Below are positions 1 to 6,945 of a stretch of 10,713 bases of DNA, in pieces. This DNA is from Planctomycetota bacterium (GTDB lineage Bacteria > Planctomycetota > Phycisphaerae > Sedimentisphaerales > Anaerobacaceae), in contig JAFNGF010000203.1 in assembly GCA_017885385.1 (NCBI GenBank), positions 1 through 10,713 of the forward strand, in the 5' to 3' direction. Each line of letters opens with the position of its first letter. The first letter of the stretch is position 1. Under the pieces are notes generated by a model that searched no databases, was not told the origin of the DNA, and worked only from the letters and a program-made list of their open reading frames with translations. Both the position numbers and the translations under genes were made by a program.

Positions 1-2831
1 TCGGCCAGGGCCTTTATGGTTGGATCGTTATTAGTATAGTCCTGCCGCATCTTGAGCAACGCTTGTGGCGTGGCAGTTTGCTCGCCGGTCTGTTCGAGCA
101 ATTTTAGCTCGGTCTCGAGCTGCATTCTGCGTGCTTCGGTCTTGGTGCGTGTATCCAATAGAGTGGCAACGCGCTGCAATTTCATATCCTGGTGTTTGGT
201 CAAGTCTGCCGTTCCGTACTCTTGAGCCAGTTGGCGGATTGTCTGGCGCTGGGTTTGCAGTTTTTCGGCCAAGGCTTTACGTTCTTCTTCGAGGACACGT
301 AATTTCTCAGTGCTTATGATGCGGTGCTCTTGGCTCGCCGCGTCTGCGGAGTTCGGTTCTATGTTCAGCCCGATAGTCTCAGCCGGCGTCCGGCCGCCCG
401 GCACATCAATCTCGGCCAGCAGCCGCTCTATTTGTTGGAAGTCGGACGCAGCTGCCTGCACGATCAATTGGTTCGAGCGGGGCTCGGGCACGATCATTAC
501 TTTTCGATCGGAAGTGAGCAGGGTGCTCAATATGGTGGCCGCTTGCTCGCAGTCGGCGTATCTGAGTTTGAAGATTTGGATGATGGACCCTGCGCTATCT
601 TGCTGATCCGCCTCCGGCGGACCGGCGGGGGTCGGCATCGTTTCTTCCGCCTGGGATGACAGCGGCCGGAGTCGGGCAGGTTCCCTTCTGGCGGGTCCAG
701 CGGATTCAAAATCGATACGCTCGATAAGCAACCTGTCGTTTTGTTTTGTCAGACGGCAGGCCAACCGTCCTTTTATGCCGTCGTCGATCAGTTTGCTTAT
801 GAGAAGAGCGCATTTGTCGCCGGAGAAGTTGGCGGCGTCAATGGTGAAGCCTTTTGCCGACAGGATTTTGCGGACTTCGCGAAGGTCGTCGATTTGTGTG
901 CCGGCAGCCGTTAGCTGGTCAATAGAGTCCAGCACTACGCGTATGGCCATCCCAAGGGGGTTCTGGCCCGGCTTAGCGTTGGCCGCTTTCGCATAATCTG
1001 CCGCCTTTATTGCCATTGTAACGGGGTATTCGGCCGCCTTGGTGGGTTCAGCGGCGGCCAACCGGTCTTTTATGTCGGCCTTTGCTGGTATGCCAATGCG
1101 CTCATCGGGGCGGATTATGCGCGGGGTTATCTGCAGGATCAGAGTTTGATTGGGCCTATCCTCATCCTTTGGGCCGGAGATGATGATGGTTTCTGCGTCT
1201 TTGACCGTCATCTCGCTGGTGCAGTCACTTCTGGCTGTTACGTGAATTGTGCGGCCACTGGCATCTTTTTGTTCTGCCGGTTTTGACCGGGTAGTAAGAT
1301 CTATATCCATGTGAACGGCGTCACTGTCGACCACATTAGCCTTGATCTTCAGTTCCAAGCCGCAAAATACATATTCAATGATCGGTTTTGGCTTCTTATC
1401 GCCACCGGCACCTGGCTCATAGCCGGTAATACATGGGCGGTCCTCACCTATTGCTATCATAGCTTCCTCTCCGTCAAGCATGATTGCTTTTGGGGCTGTG
1501 AGGACATGTGCGCCTTGTGTCGCTCTGATTAGCGCTTCCAGCCGGCTGCTGAATTCTCCATCAAGCCGGATAATTACATCGCCCGGATTTTTGCCCTTGA
1601 CGAATTCGGAATCGGCCGGCACCTCGATAACCTTGCATTCGAGGGCTATTTGCAGCTTACCCGCTATCTCGGCCGAACCGGGCGCCGGAGGCAGCATCTC
1701 GTCTGTGGTAGTGCCCGCAGCCAGGTTGCTTATAGCGGCTGCGGAGGTATCCTCGGAGTCAGCGCCCGAAAGTGCGAGGCTTGCGGGTATTGCCAGGGCA
1801 ATGAGCAGGATGGCGGCGATGACGGCGGGCGCCCAACTGGCGTGGGTTTTTACGCCGGCCTCTTTGCCCAGTAAACGAGATATACGCCTGGATAGATTTC
1901 CGCCGCTGGCGGCTATGGCTAACTCGGCCTGGCCGCAGCGGATTCTTTCCATCTCAGCCAGAGCCTTTACGTATTGCCTGGCGTCACCGCAGACGCTGAT
2001 CGCCATATCGTCGCAGCAATTCTCCCGCTCCAGGCGAATCGTATGTGAGATCCACCAGACAGCCGGGTGATAAAAGCCAAGTATCTCCACTGCCGTCTGC
2101 AGCATATTGACCAGATAATCATGCCGGCGGATGTGAGCCAGCTCGTGCGCAAGAAGGGCCTCTAATTGCTGCGAGCTCAAGCCGGTCAAAGCGCTTGCGG
2201 GCAGTAATACTACCGGCCTAATCCAGCCGACAACCGTCGGCACCTCGACAAGTGCAGATTTCACGACTTGCACCACCTTGTTAACGCCCAGCTTGCCCGA
2301 TAATTGCTGTAGTGTGCTGTGAACGAACAGATTTACATCCTCGACCATTCTGCTCTTGAGCCGATGCAGTTGCGCCCAGCCGCCTAAGTGCCAGATAGAA
2401 AGCCCGAACACGCCGACCAACCAGCCCGCAACGAGATAGGGTAGTACCGCTGCGCAGACCTGGTCGGCTCGTTCTTGCCAGGAGGTGTACCGAGGCGTCT
2501 GCATATATTGTGCGGCACGTCCGAGCAGCATGTCGGCGCCGTAAGGTTCTTGCGGCGCAGCCGAGACGCGAGCCGAAATGGGAATGGATTCGACAGGAGA
2601 TGCCGGCTGCGGAGCGGAGAGAAGGTTGAAAGTAATAGTCGGCATCAGGATTATCAGTGCCATGGCCGCGCAGGCGACGATGTATCGGATGTTGGGTGTC
2701 GATTTTCGCAATGCTCTCAGCAAGATCGCCAAGAGCAGTGCCACGACGCCGGCCTGCCAGACGAAGTGTAGTAGTGTCCAGCCAAGCTTTTGAACGATTT
2801 GGGGCGAAAGGATATTTTCCAGTGCCGCCAT
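1..2831 (-). CDS. M56 (BlaR1/MecR1-type) membrane metallopeptidase fused to secretin-like modules, 3'-partial
   Basis: Reading leftward from an ATG at 2829-2831, the frame stays open to base 1, so 943 residues are visible and the C-terminus is outside the window. The start is 2 nt after the blaI stop, and a GGAG ribosome site lies inside the last blaI codons, suggesting translational coupling. Hydrophobic segments lie at about residues 17-40, 48-71, 128-150 and 333-355. The zinc-peptidase motif HELAH is at 229-233 and ERENCCDD at 268-275, with E270 the likely third zinc ligand. After the fourth membrane segment, residues 394-572 resemble the secretin beta-domain: VLTAPKAIMLDGEEA, then a GLELKI strand, VKDAETIIISG and a final ITPRII. 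Residues 573-750 are unrecognised. Residues 750-811 resemble a secretin N-domain (IFKLRYADCEQAATIL, then NQLIVQA). Residues 842-920 are a probable coiled coil. In BlaR1 the periplasmic sensor is a penicillin-binding domain; none is seen here. The likely role is a signal-activated protease that inactivates the adjacent repressor (inference). The peptidase call is firm; the signal is unknown. Confidence 0.88.
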   Translation of the reverse strand, partial: MAALENILSPQIVQKLGWTLLHFVWQAGVVALLLAILLRALRKSTPNIRYIVACAAMALIILMPTITFNLLSAPQPASPVESIPISARVSAAPQEPYGADMLLGRAAQYMQTPRYTSWQERADQVCAAVLPYLVAGWLVGVFGLSIWHLGGWAQLHRLKSRMVEDVNLFVHSTLQQLSGKLGVNKVVQVVKSALVEVPTVVGWIRPVVLLPASALTGLSSQQLEALLAHELAHIRRHDYLVNMLQTAVEILGFYHPAVWWISHTIRLERENCCDDMAISVCGDARQYVKALAEMERIRCGQAELAIAASGGNLSRRISRLLGKEAGVKTHASWAPAVIAAILLIALAIPASLALSGADSEDTSAAAISNLAAGTTTDEMLPPAPGSAEIAGKLQIALECKVIEVPADSEFVKGKNPGDVIIRLDGEFSSRLEALIRATQGAHVLTAPKAIMLDGEEAMIAIGEDRPCITGYEPGAGGDKKPKPIIEYVFCGLELKIKANVVDSDAVHMDIDLTTRSKPAEQKDASGRTIHVTARSDCTSEMTVKDAETIIISGPKDEDRPNQTLILQITPRIIRPDERIGIPAKADIKDRLAAAEPTKAAEYPVTMAIKAADYAKAANAKPGQNPLGMAIRVVLDSIDQLTAAGTQIDDLREVRKILSAKGFTIDAANFSGDKCALLISKLIDDGIKGRLACRLTKQNDRLLIERIDFESAGPARREPARLRPLSSQAEETMPTPAGPPEADQQDSAGSIIQIFKLRYADCEQAATILSTLLTSDRKVMIVPEPRSNQLIVQAAASDFQQIERLLAEIDVPGGRTPAETIGLNIEPNSADAASQEHRIISTEKLRVLEEERKALAEKLQTQRQTIRQLAQEYGTADLTKHQDMKLQRVATLLDTRTKTEARRMQLETELKLLEQTGEQTATPQALLKMRQDYTNNDPTIKALA

Positions 2832-2833
2832 GA

Positions 2834-3217
2834 TTATTCTCCTTCTAATTCATCCAGTAGTTTTTTTATTCTGGCCAGCTCTTTCGCTGAAACCTTTTTG
2901 GCAGAAAGTGCCCGCATTACCAATTTTTCCGCTGAGCCGGAGAACGCTCTTTCCAGCAAATCGCCTACCAGCTGCTTTTGAGTTTTCTCCTCTGTGGCTG
3001 CGGGCTTATAAACGTGCTGCCGGCCGGACTCATCTCGGACCACCAGACCTTTCTCGGTCATTATTTGCATCAGCTTCAGAGTCGTGGTGTAGCCGGTATC
3101 CTCATCCTCGTTCATTGTTTCGTTGACCTGGCGAACGGTGCTTGGCCCGTTATCCCATAGGATTCTTAGGATCGTCAATTCTCTATCCGTCGGTCGTGAA
3201 CTCTTGCTTCTTGCCAT
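2834..3217 (-). CDS. BlaI/MecI/CopY-family winged-helix repressor
   Basis: This is a 127-residue protein, the usual length for BlaI/MecI repressors. Residues 8-72 form the winged helix: PTDRELTILRILWD is the first helix, STVRQVNETM and GYTTTLKLMQIMTEKGLV cover the recognition helix region, and GRQHVYKP is the wing. The remainder is helical and charged (EKTQKQLVGDLLERAF and the KKVSAKELARIKKLLDEL tail), matching the family's dimerisation part. The ATG at 3215-3217 is preceded by AGGAG 10 nt upstream. The M56 peptidase gene starts 2 nt after its TAA, the standard blaI-blaR1 gene pairing, although in staphylococci the order is often blaR1 first. In known systems the dimer binds palindromic operators and is removed by cleavage triggered by the M56 partner. 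Two palindromes upstream fit autoregulation. Targets beyond its own operon cannot be told from the window. Confidence 0.93.
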   Translation of the reverse strand: MARSKSSRPTDRELTILRILWDNGPSTVRQVNETMNEDEDTGYTTTLKLMQIMTEKGLVVRDESGRQHVYKPAATEEKTQKQLVGDLLERAFSGSAEKLVMRALSAKKVSAKELARIKKLLDELEGE

Positions 3218-3259
3218 GCTTCGAATCTCCTGTCATTATCTGTTTAATCCCATATCGGC

Positions 3260-3288
3260 AATTTATACGAATACCTTCGTACTTTCAA
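3260..3288 (-). promoter_or_regulatory. Predicted blaI-M56 promoter
   Basis: On the minus strand, TTGAAA (3283-3288) can serve as a -35. Two overlapping -10 choices exist: TATAAA (3262-3267, 15-bp spacer) or TAAATT (3260-3265, 17-bp spacer). The leader to the blaI ATG would be about 40 nt. Operator box 1 fills the spacer and box 2 touches the -35, the arrangement expected for a repressor that blocks RNA polymerase. The hexamers are imperfect, so confidence is moderate. Confidence 0.45.
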
Positions 3289-3302
3289 CGAAAAAATTCG
3301 TA
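3266..3302. promoter_or_regulatory. Tandem palindromic operator-like boxes upstream of blaI
   Basis: Two 16-bp boxes share one architecture. Box 1 (3266-3281) is TACGAA-TACC-TTCGTA, a perfect 6-4-6 inverted repeat. Box 2 (3287-3302) is AACGAA-AAAA-TTCGTA, the same with one mismatch in the outermost base. Their centres are 21 bp apart, about two helical turns, so two dimers would sit on the same DNA face. They lie 49-85 bp upstream of the blaI start and overlap the predicted promoter. The sequence differs from the TACA/TGTA core of staphylococcal BlaI/MecI operators, so binding by this BlaI is inferred from position and symmetry only. Confidence 0.65.
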
Positions 3303-3430
3303 TTTTTACAAAGATTTTTTTTCACCTTATTCTTAACTTCCAAAAATGCGCAAAAAAGCGTCTACACTACGTTTGAGTGGAGGGCGCGACTTGTCTGCTG
3401 AGTGTAATTATTCGCTTTGTTTTTTACCGC

Positions 3431-3462
3431 AGATTTCACAGATTATGCAGTGTTAATCCGTG
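3431..3462 (-). repeat. Inverted repeat overlapping the EF-G-like stop codon
   Basis: Read on the minus strand, CACGGATTA (3454-3462) can pair with TAATCTGTG (3437-3445) over nine positions, one a G-U pair, around an 8-nt loop. The left arm contains the last base pairs of the coding region and most of the TAA stop. The following bases read AAATCTGCGG. Variants of AATCTGTGAAATCTGCGG are, from memory, a common short interspersed repeat in environmental bacterial genomes. No T-run follows the stem on the minus strand, so it is not a classical intrinsic terminator. Confidence 0.5.
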
Positions 3463-5492
3463 TCTTTTGCCTTGGCGTAGGCGGCGACGACCTGCTGCTG
3501 GACGTTGGGCGGGACAAGGTCATAGTGGCTGAACGACATAGAGTAGCTGCCGCGTCCGCCGGTTACGCTTTTCAACTGGCTTGTGTACTGCGTGACTTCT
3601 GCCAGCGGCACCTGTGCTTTAATAGCTAAAAAGTTGCCGGGCAGCATCTCTTGTCCCAGAACCCTTCCTCGCTTGCCGGCCAAGTCGCCGGCGATGTCGC
3701 CGACGTTCTCAGCAGGCACGGTAATTTCAACATTCACAATCGGCTCAAGCAAAACGGGTTTGGCTTTTTGAACCGCATCGATAAATGCGCCCTTGCCTGC
3801 CGTACGAAACGCCACTTCCTTTGAATCAACCGGGTGATGTTTGCCGTCATAAACCGAGACTTTTATATCCTGCATCGGGAATCCTGCGACCACGCCGGCT
3901 TGCATCACATCGTTGACGCCCTTGAACACGGCAGGCTCATACTGCCCAGGTATTGAGGCGCCGAAAATATCCCAGCTATACTGCAAGGGCGGATCGGAAT
4001 TGCGCTCCGCCGGCTCGACACGAAGATAAACTTCGCCGAACTGGCCTGCTCCGCCGGTCTGCTTCTTATGGCGATAATGACCATCGGCTTTGGCGGTAAT
4101 TGTCTCGCGGTAGGGGATCTTCGGCGTCTTGGTGCGCACCGAAAGCTTAAATCGCTTCTCTAATTTTTCCAGCATAATCCGCAGGTGCAAATCACCAAGT
4201 CCGCTGACGACCAATTCTTTCGTCTGGCTCTCTCTGGTGACCTTAAAGCATGGGTCTTCCTCATTGAGCTTTTCAAGGGCGGCGCTTATTCTTTGCTCAT
4301 CGCCGCGGGCGATCGGCTGAATTGCCAGAGAGAACATCGGCTCAGGCACCGGCGGCACTTTGAACCGCCCGGCCGCGGCCCCATCGTGAATGAGGTCGTC
4401 GAGCTTGAGGTCTTCCGCCTTGGCAAGGGTCACGATGTCACCTGCTACGCCGGCGTCGATTTCTTGGTTCTCGCCGCCCTGGGGCCTGAAGATATGTCCC
4501 GGCCGAACGGCCCTTTTCTCATCGTTTCGTATCAGACTCGTATCCGAGGTGAGTTTGCCGCTGAAAATTCTGATGGTCGTGTACTTCATATTAGAGCGTG
4601 GGTCTAAGCCGATCCGAAAGACCAGTCCTGCAAGCGGTCCGGCAGCGTCTGCCTTGAGTTCCGTAATCTTATCGCCGTCCGTAAGCTGCCGCGGTTTTAC
4701 ATCAAGCGGCGACGGCGTGTACTTGGCAATAATGTCCAGAAGCTCGGTAACGCCGACTTCTTTGCGAGCATCCGTGAAAACTATCGGGATCAGCGTCCCG
4801 CGTTTTAGCGCCTCGACAAATACGGAAGCTATCTTTTCAGCGGAGACTGCTTCACCGCCAAGGTAGCTTTCCATAAGGGCGTCGTCTGCCTCGATGACGC
4901 TTTCTATTAGCTGCGTATGCGCAGCGGCCACATCCATTACGGGCGATTTGCCGGCGTTGTTTTCGATGCAGTCAATGACCGATGCCTTATCCGCGGCGGG
5001 CACATTGGCGCAGCGGCATTGATAGCCGAATCCGCCGGAGGCGGACTGGATATTCCTTACCAGCTCGGCTAAATCCACGTTTTCGGCGTCGATTTTGTTT
5101 ATAACTATAAGGCGCGGCAAATCGGCCTTGCCGGCTAATTCGAAGAGTTTTCGCGTGTTGGTGTCGATGCCGGCAGCCGCGCTTATCACGATCACTGCGG
5201 TGTCGGCGGCGGGTATCGCTTTGATGGCCGGCCCTATGAAATCGGGATAGCCCGGCGTATCTATAATGTGAATCAGTTTGCCGTTGTACTGGACGTGAAC
5301 GACAGCGGATTGTATTGAATGTTGATGCTCCTTCTCCTCGTCGTAGTAGTCGCAGATGGTTGTTTTGTCATCGACGCTGCCCAGCCGGCTTGTTACTCCG
5401 GCTTTGTGCAGGATCGCCTCGGCCAGCGAGGTTTTGCCGCTGCCGCCGTGGCCCAAAAGAACAATGTTACGGATGTCGGCGGTAATAGCCAC
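3453..5492 (-). CDS. EF-G-like translational GTPase (EF-G-2 type paralogue)
   Basis: This is a 679-residue five-domain protein close to elongation factor G, which moves tRNAs and mRNA on the ribosome using GTP. The G domain has the P-loop GHGGSGKT (14-21), DTPGY (78-82) and NKID (132-135). Domain II runs over about 285-375. Domain III includes LNEEDPCFKV and VSGLGDLHL (409-437). Domain IV contains KKQTGGAGQFGEV (476-488) and the tip region DGKHHPVDS (549-557). Domain V ends with TGGRGSYSMSFSHY (644-657). EF-G proper has DTPGH, whose histidine is needed for GTP hydrolysis; here it is tyrosine. That change, the GHGGSGKT P-loop and the short length point to the EF-G-2 group (such as Thermus TTHA1498) rather than the main FusA. 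The start is GTG at 5490-5492, preceded by GGAGG at a 7-nt spacing. The gene has its own promoter and no ribosomal-protein neighbours, unlike the usual str-operon fusA. Its exact role is unknown. Confidence 0.92.
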   Translation of the reverse strand: MAITADIRNIVLLGHGGSGKTSLAEAILHKAGVTSRLGSVDDKTTICDYYDEEKEHQHSIQSAVVHVQYNGKLIHIIDTPGYPDFIGPAIKAIPAADTAVIVISAAAGIDTNTRKLFELAGKADLPRLIVINKIDAENVDLAELVRNIQSASGGFGYQCRCANVPAADKASVIDCIENNAGKSPVMDVAAAHTQLIESVIEADDALMESYLGGEAVSAEKIASVFVEALKRGTLIPIVFTDARKEVGVTELLDIIAKYTPSPLDVKPRQLTDGDKITELKADAAGPLAGLVFRIGLDPRSNMKYTTIRIFSGKLTSDTSLIRNDEKRAVRPGHIFRPQGGENQEIDAGVAGDIVTLAKAEDLKLDDLIHDGAAAGRFKVPPVPEPMFSLAIQPIARGDEQRISAALEKLNEEDPCFKVTRESQTKELVVSGLGDLHLRIMLEKLEKRFKLSVRTKTPKIPYRETITAKADGHYRHKKQTGGAGQFGEVYLRVEPAERNSDPPLQYSWDIFGASIPGQYEPAVFKGVNDVMQAGVVAGFPMQDIKVSVYDGKHHPVDSKEVAFRTAGKGAFIDAVQKAKPVLLEPIVNVEITVPAENVGDIAGDLAGKRGRVLGQEMLPGNFLAIKAQVPLAEVTQYTSQLKSVTGGRGSYSMSFSHYDLVPPNVQQQVVAAYAKAKDTD

Positions 5493-5555
5493 TTTCTAAC
5501 CTCCAGAAGTCAGTTTTTCAGCTCCCATTTTTTTCCCAATTCAGCAAAACAAATT

Positions 5556-5584
5556 ATCATATTTCCTAACGGTGCAAAGGACAA
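5556..5584 (-). promoter_or_regulatory. Predicted promoter of the EF-G-like gene
   Basis: On the minus strand, TTGTCC (5579-5584, four of six matches to TTGACA) and TATGAT (5556-5561, five of six matches to TATAAT) are separated by exactly 17 bp. They lie 64 bp upstream of the GTG start, leaving a leader of roughly 55-60 nt that ends in GGAGG. The site sits in the 142-bp gap after the neighbouring gene's stop, so the EF-G-like gene is probably a separate transcript. Confidence 0.55.
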
Positions 5585-5634
5585 GGACTTTTTTGCCGAT
5601 TTCGGGCAATAAGGGGCTATATTTGGCCTTTTTT

Positions 5635-6132
5635 CTAATAACTGTTAAGCAGATCGTGCAGCATTTTGTACGCGGGCAGGAGTAGGGGGGTGATTTTGCA
5701 GTTTGTGCAGGCCCAGTGAAATAAAATCTTCTGGTCTTGCTGCGGCAAACCGTTCGGAGCATAAGGCCGGCGAATGTAGGCGTCCACGCAGCAGGCCGGG
5801 TAGCCAAAAAGGAAACCTTCAAGCCGCTGCGTTTCCGGCGATTTATCTATCGGCGTGTCCGCAAAGCGCTCTTGGTATAACTGGATATAGCCGGGCAGTC
5901 GGCTGAAAATCGTCTCGGTAATTTCCTTGCCGGTCTGAACACTCCGCCGGATTTGTTTGGTGAGCAGGCCCATTTGCTGCAGTAGTTCAAGCACACCGCT
6001 ATCCAGGGCTTTTTCCCATCTGCTTAAGGGCTTGATTCCTTCGCCCGTGAGCAGCGCAAGATATGCCAGGTCGAAATCGATTTCCTTCAGTGCTTTCGCA
6101 CAGTCTTGCAATTTTTGCGAACCAAAATCCAA
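5635..6132 (-). CDS. Cysteine-motif protein of unknown function (DUF483-like?)
   Basis: This is a protein of at least 165 residues with no signal peptide or membrane segment, so probably cytoplasmic. The N-terminal two-thirds looks helical (DLAYLALLTG, GVLELLQQMGLL). The C-terminal part has two cysteine pairs: FGYPACC (C114, C115) and ACTNC (C142, C145), a pattern suited to binding a metal or iron-sulfur cluster. The FGYPACC phrase reminds me of DUF483 proteins, which I cannot confirm. The shown start is a TTG at 6130-6132 with AGAGG 8 nt upstream. A much stronger ribosome site, GGAGGTGA, lies further up and would suit an in-frame ATT start at 6160-6162, adding ten residues. It follows the secreted-protein gene by 18-48 nt on the same strand, so the two are probably co-transcribed. 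Existence as a gene is likely; function is unassigned. Confidence 0.68.
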   Translation of the reverse strand: MDFGSQKLQDCAKALKEIDFDLAYLALLTGEGIKPLSRWEKALDSGVLELLQQMGLLTKQIRRSVQTGKEITETIFSRLPGYIQLYQERFADTPIDKSPETQRLEGFLFGYPACCVDAYIRRPYAPNGLPQQDQKILFHWACTNCKITPLLLPAYKMLHDLLNSY

Positions 6133-6159
6133 GTTTCGAGCCTCTGCATATACTGTTTC

Positions 6160-6171
6160 AATGTCACCTCC
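6160..6171 (-). promoter_or_regulatory. Strong ribosome binding site with possible ATT start
   Basis: Minus-strand GGAGG (6167-6171), continuing as GGAGGTGA, lies 4 nt before an ATT (6160-6162) in frame with the cysteine-motif protein. No ATG or GTG start is available in that frame between the upstream stop (6181-6183) and the TTG at 6130-6132. ATT is a known but rare start codon (as in infC). A TTG one base out of frame from the ATT opens only a 24-codon ORF. Which start is used decides whether the protein begins ten residues earlier. Confidence 0.4.
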
Positions 6172-6180
6172 GGTTGACTC

Positions 6181-6945
6181 TTAGCGATACCATATTACTT
6201 TTCCTTCGAAATATTCTGTGTAATGCCAGAGTTGTTCTGCAATGCCTGCTCCAGTGACGTGTGAAGAATATAGGATCTGGGTTTTTATTTTTAAGCGATC
6301 TCCTGATAATGCATCAGATGGCACATCTAAGGCTTCGATGAAAATCTCATTTTTGTGTTCCTGGTCATCTAAAGCGTATAGTTGTTTCCAGGCAGAACCA
6401 TTCCAATAGTACACATACATAGCCTTTGGCATGAGTGCCCCGGCATTTCTATGGTATGCTTTAAACTCCCATTTTGCGCGGGTTATTGAGCCTGGAATTA
6501 TGAAATCCTCTATGATATTGACATTGTAATCGCCGACGTGCGTTGTATCCCATGCAACTTTTGTCCACCAATTTTCGTCTACAGCATTGGAGCAGGGTGC
6601 TGTTAATTGGCTTGTGTCTCCTGTACATGAGTAAGAATCTTCTCTATCGTCCTCGATAATCAGATTCGGATCGGTACTCTCGAGCCATTTCTGAGCCAAT
6701 TTTGCCAGGTCGGCCAGGTCGGTTTTGCAGTCCTGATTTAAGTCTGTCGGCGCAAATATGGTGCCCAGATCGCCGCACCGCCGGGGCATTTCCAGGATTC
6801 TTGCCAGAAGCGCTACGTCGATTCTGCCTTTTCCGTGAAGATTGCCCCAGTAGCCAAAAGAGCCGTGCAGCATATAGTGGCGCACAATGTCAGGTACTTC
6901 AATAGAAAGATAGAGCTTCGGATTTATGACCTCCCAGTAGCCCAT
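6181..6945 (-). CDS. C-terminal part of a frameshifted secreted protein: second module, dockerin-like repeat, beta-rich domain
   Basis: This 254-residue frame is not an independent gene in my reading. Its first ATG falls inside the VNMG motif of a module whose beginning is readable further upstream in the same frame, back to a TAA at 7003-7005. Residues 1-52 complete module 2: HYMLHGSF and GRIDVALLARILE match HYMEHGSF and GRIDVPALMRALE in the preceding ORF. Residues 67-88 (TDLNQDCKTDLADLAKLAQKWL) form one dockerin-like calcium loop with D68, N70, D72 and a following helix; true type I dockerins have two. Residues 95-254 look beta-rich (KWEFKAYHR, AMYVYYWNGSAWKQLYAL, FEGKVIWYR) and could be a carbohydrate-binding or jelly-roll domain, but I do not recognise it. 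That tail is AT-richer than its surroundings. The product would be secreted if joined to the N-terminal part. Confidence 0.75.
   Translation of the reverse strand: MGYWEVINPKLYLSIEVPDIVRHYMLHGSFGYWGNLHGKGRIDVALLARILEMPRRCGDLGTIFAPTDLNQDCKTDLADLAKLAQKWLESTDPNLIIEDDREDSYSCTGDTSQLTAPCSNAVDENWWTKVAWDTTHVGDYNVNIIEDFIIPGSITRAKWEFKAYHRNAGALMPKAMYVYYWNGSAWKQLYALDDQEHKNEIFIEALDVPSDALSGDRLKIKTQILYSSHVTGAGIAEQLWHYTEYFEGKVIWYR

Noticed and set aside
3346..3456. 36-residue plus-strand ORF between blaI and the EF-G-like gene
   Set aside because: No ribosome site, low-complexity sequence, and its end lies in the inverted repeat.
5593..5611. TTGCC...GGCAA stem between the cysteine-motif gene and the EF-G-like promoter
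   Set aside because: Only five base pairs and no T-run on the minus strand, so not supportable as a terminator.
5541..5822. 93-codon minus-strand frame overlapping the end of the cysteine-motif gene
   Set aside because: It is out of frame with the better-supported gene and runs through the predicted EF-G-like promoter.
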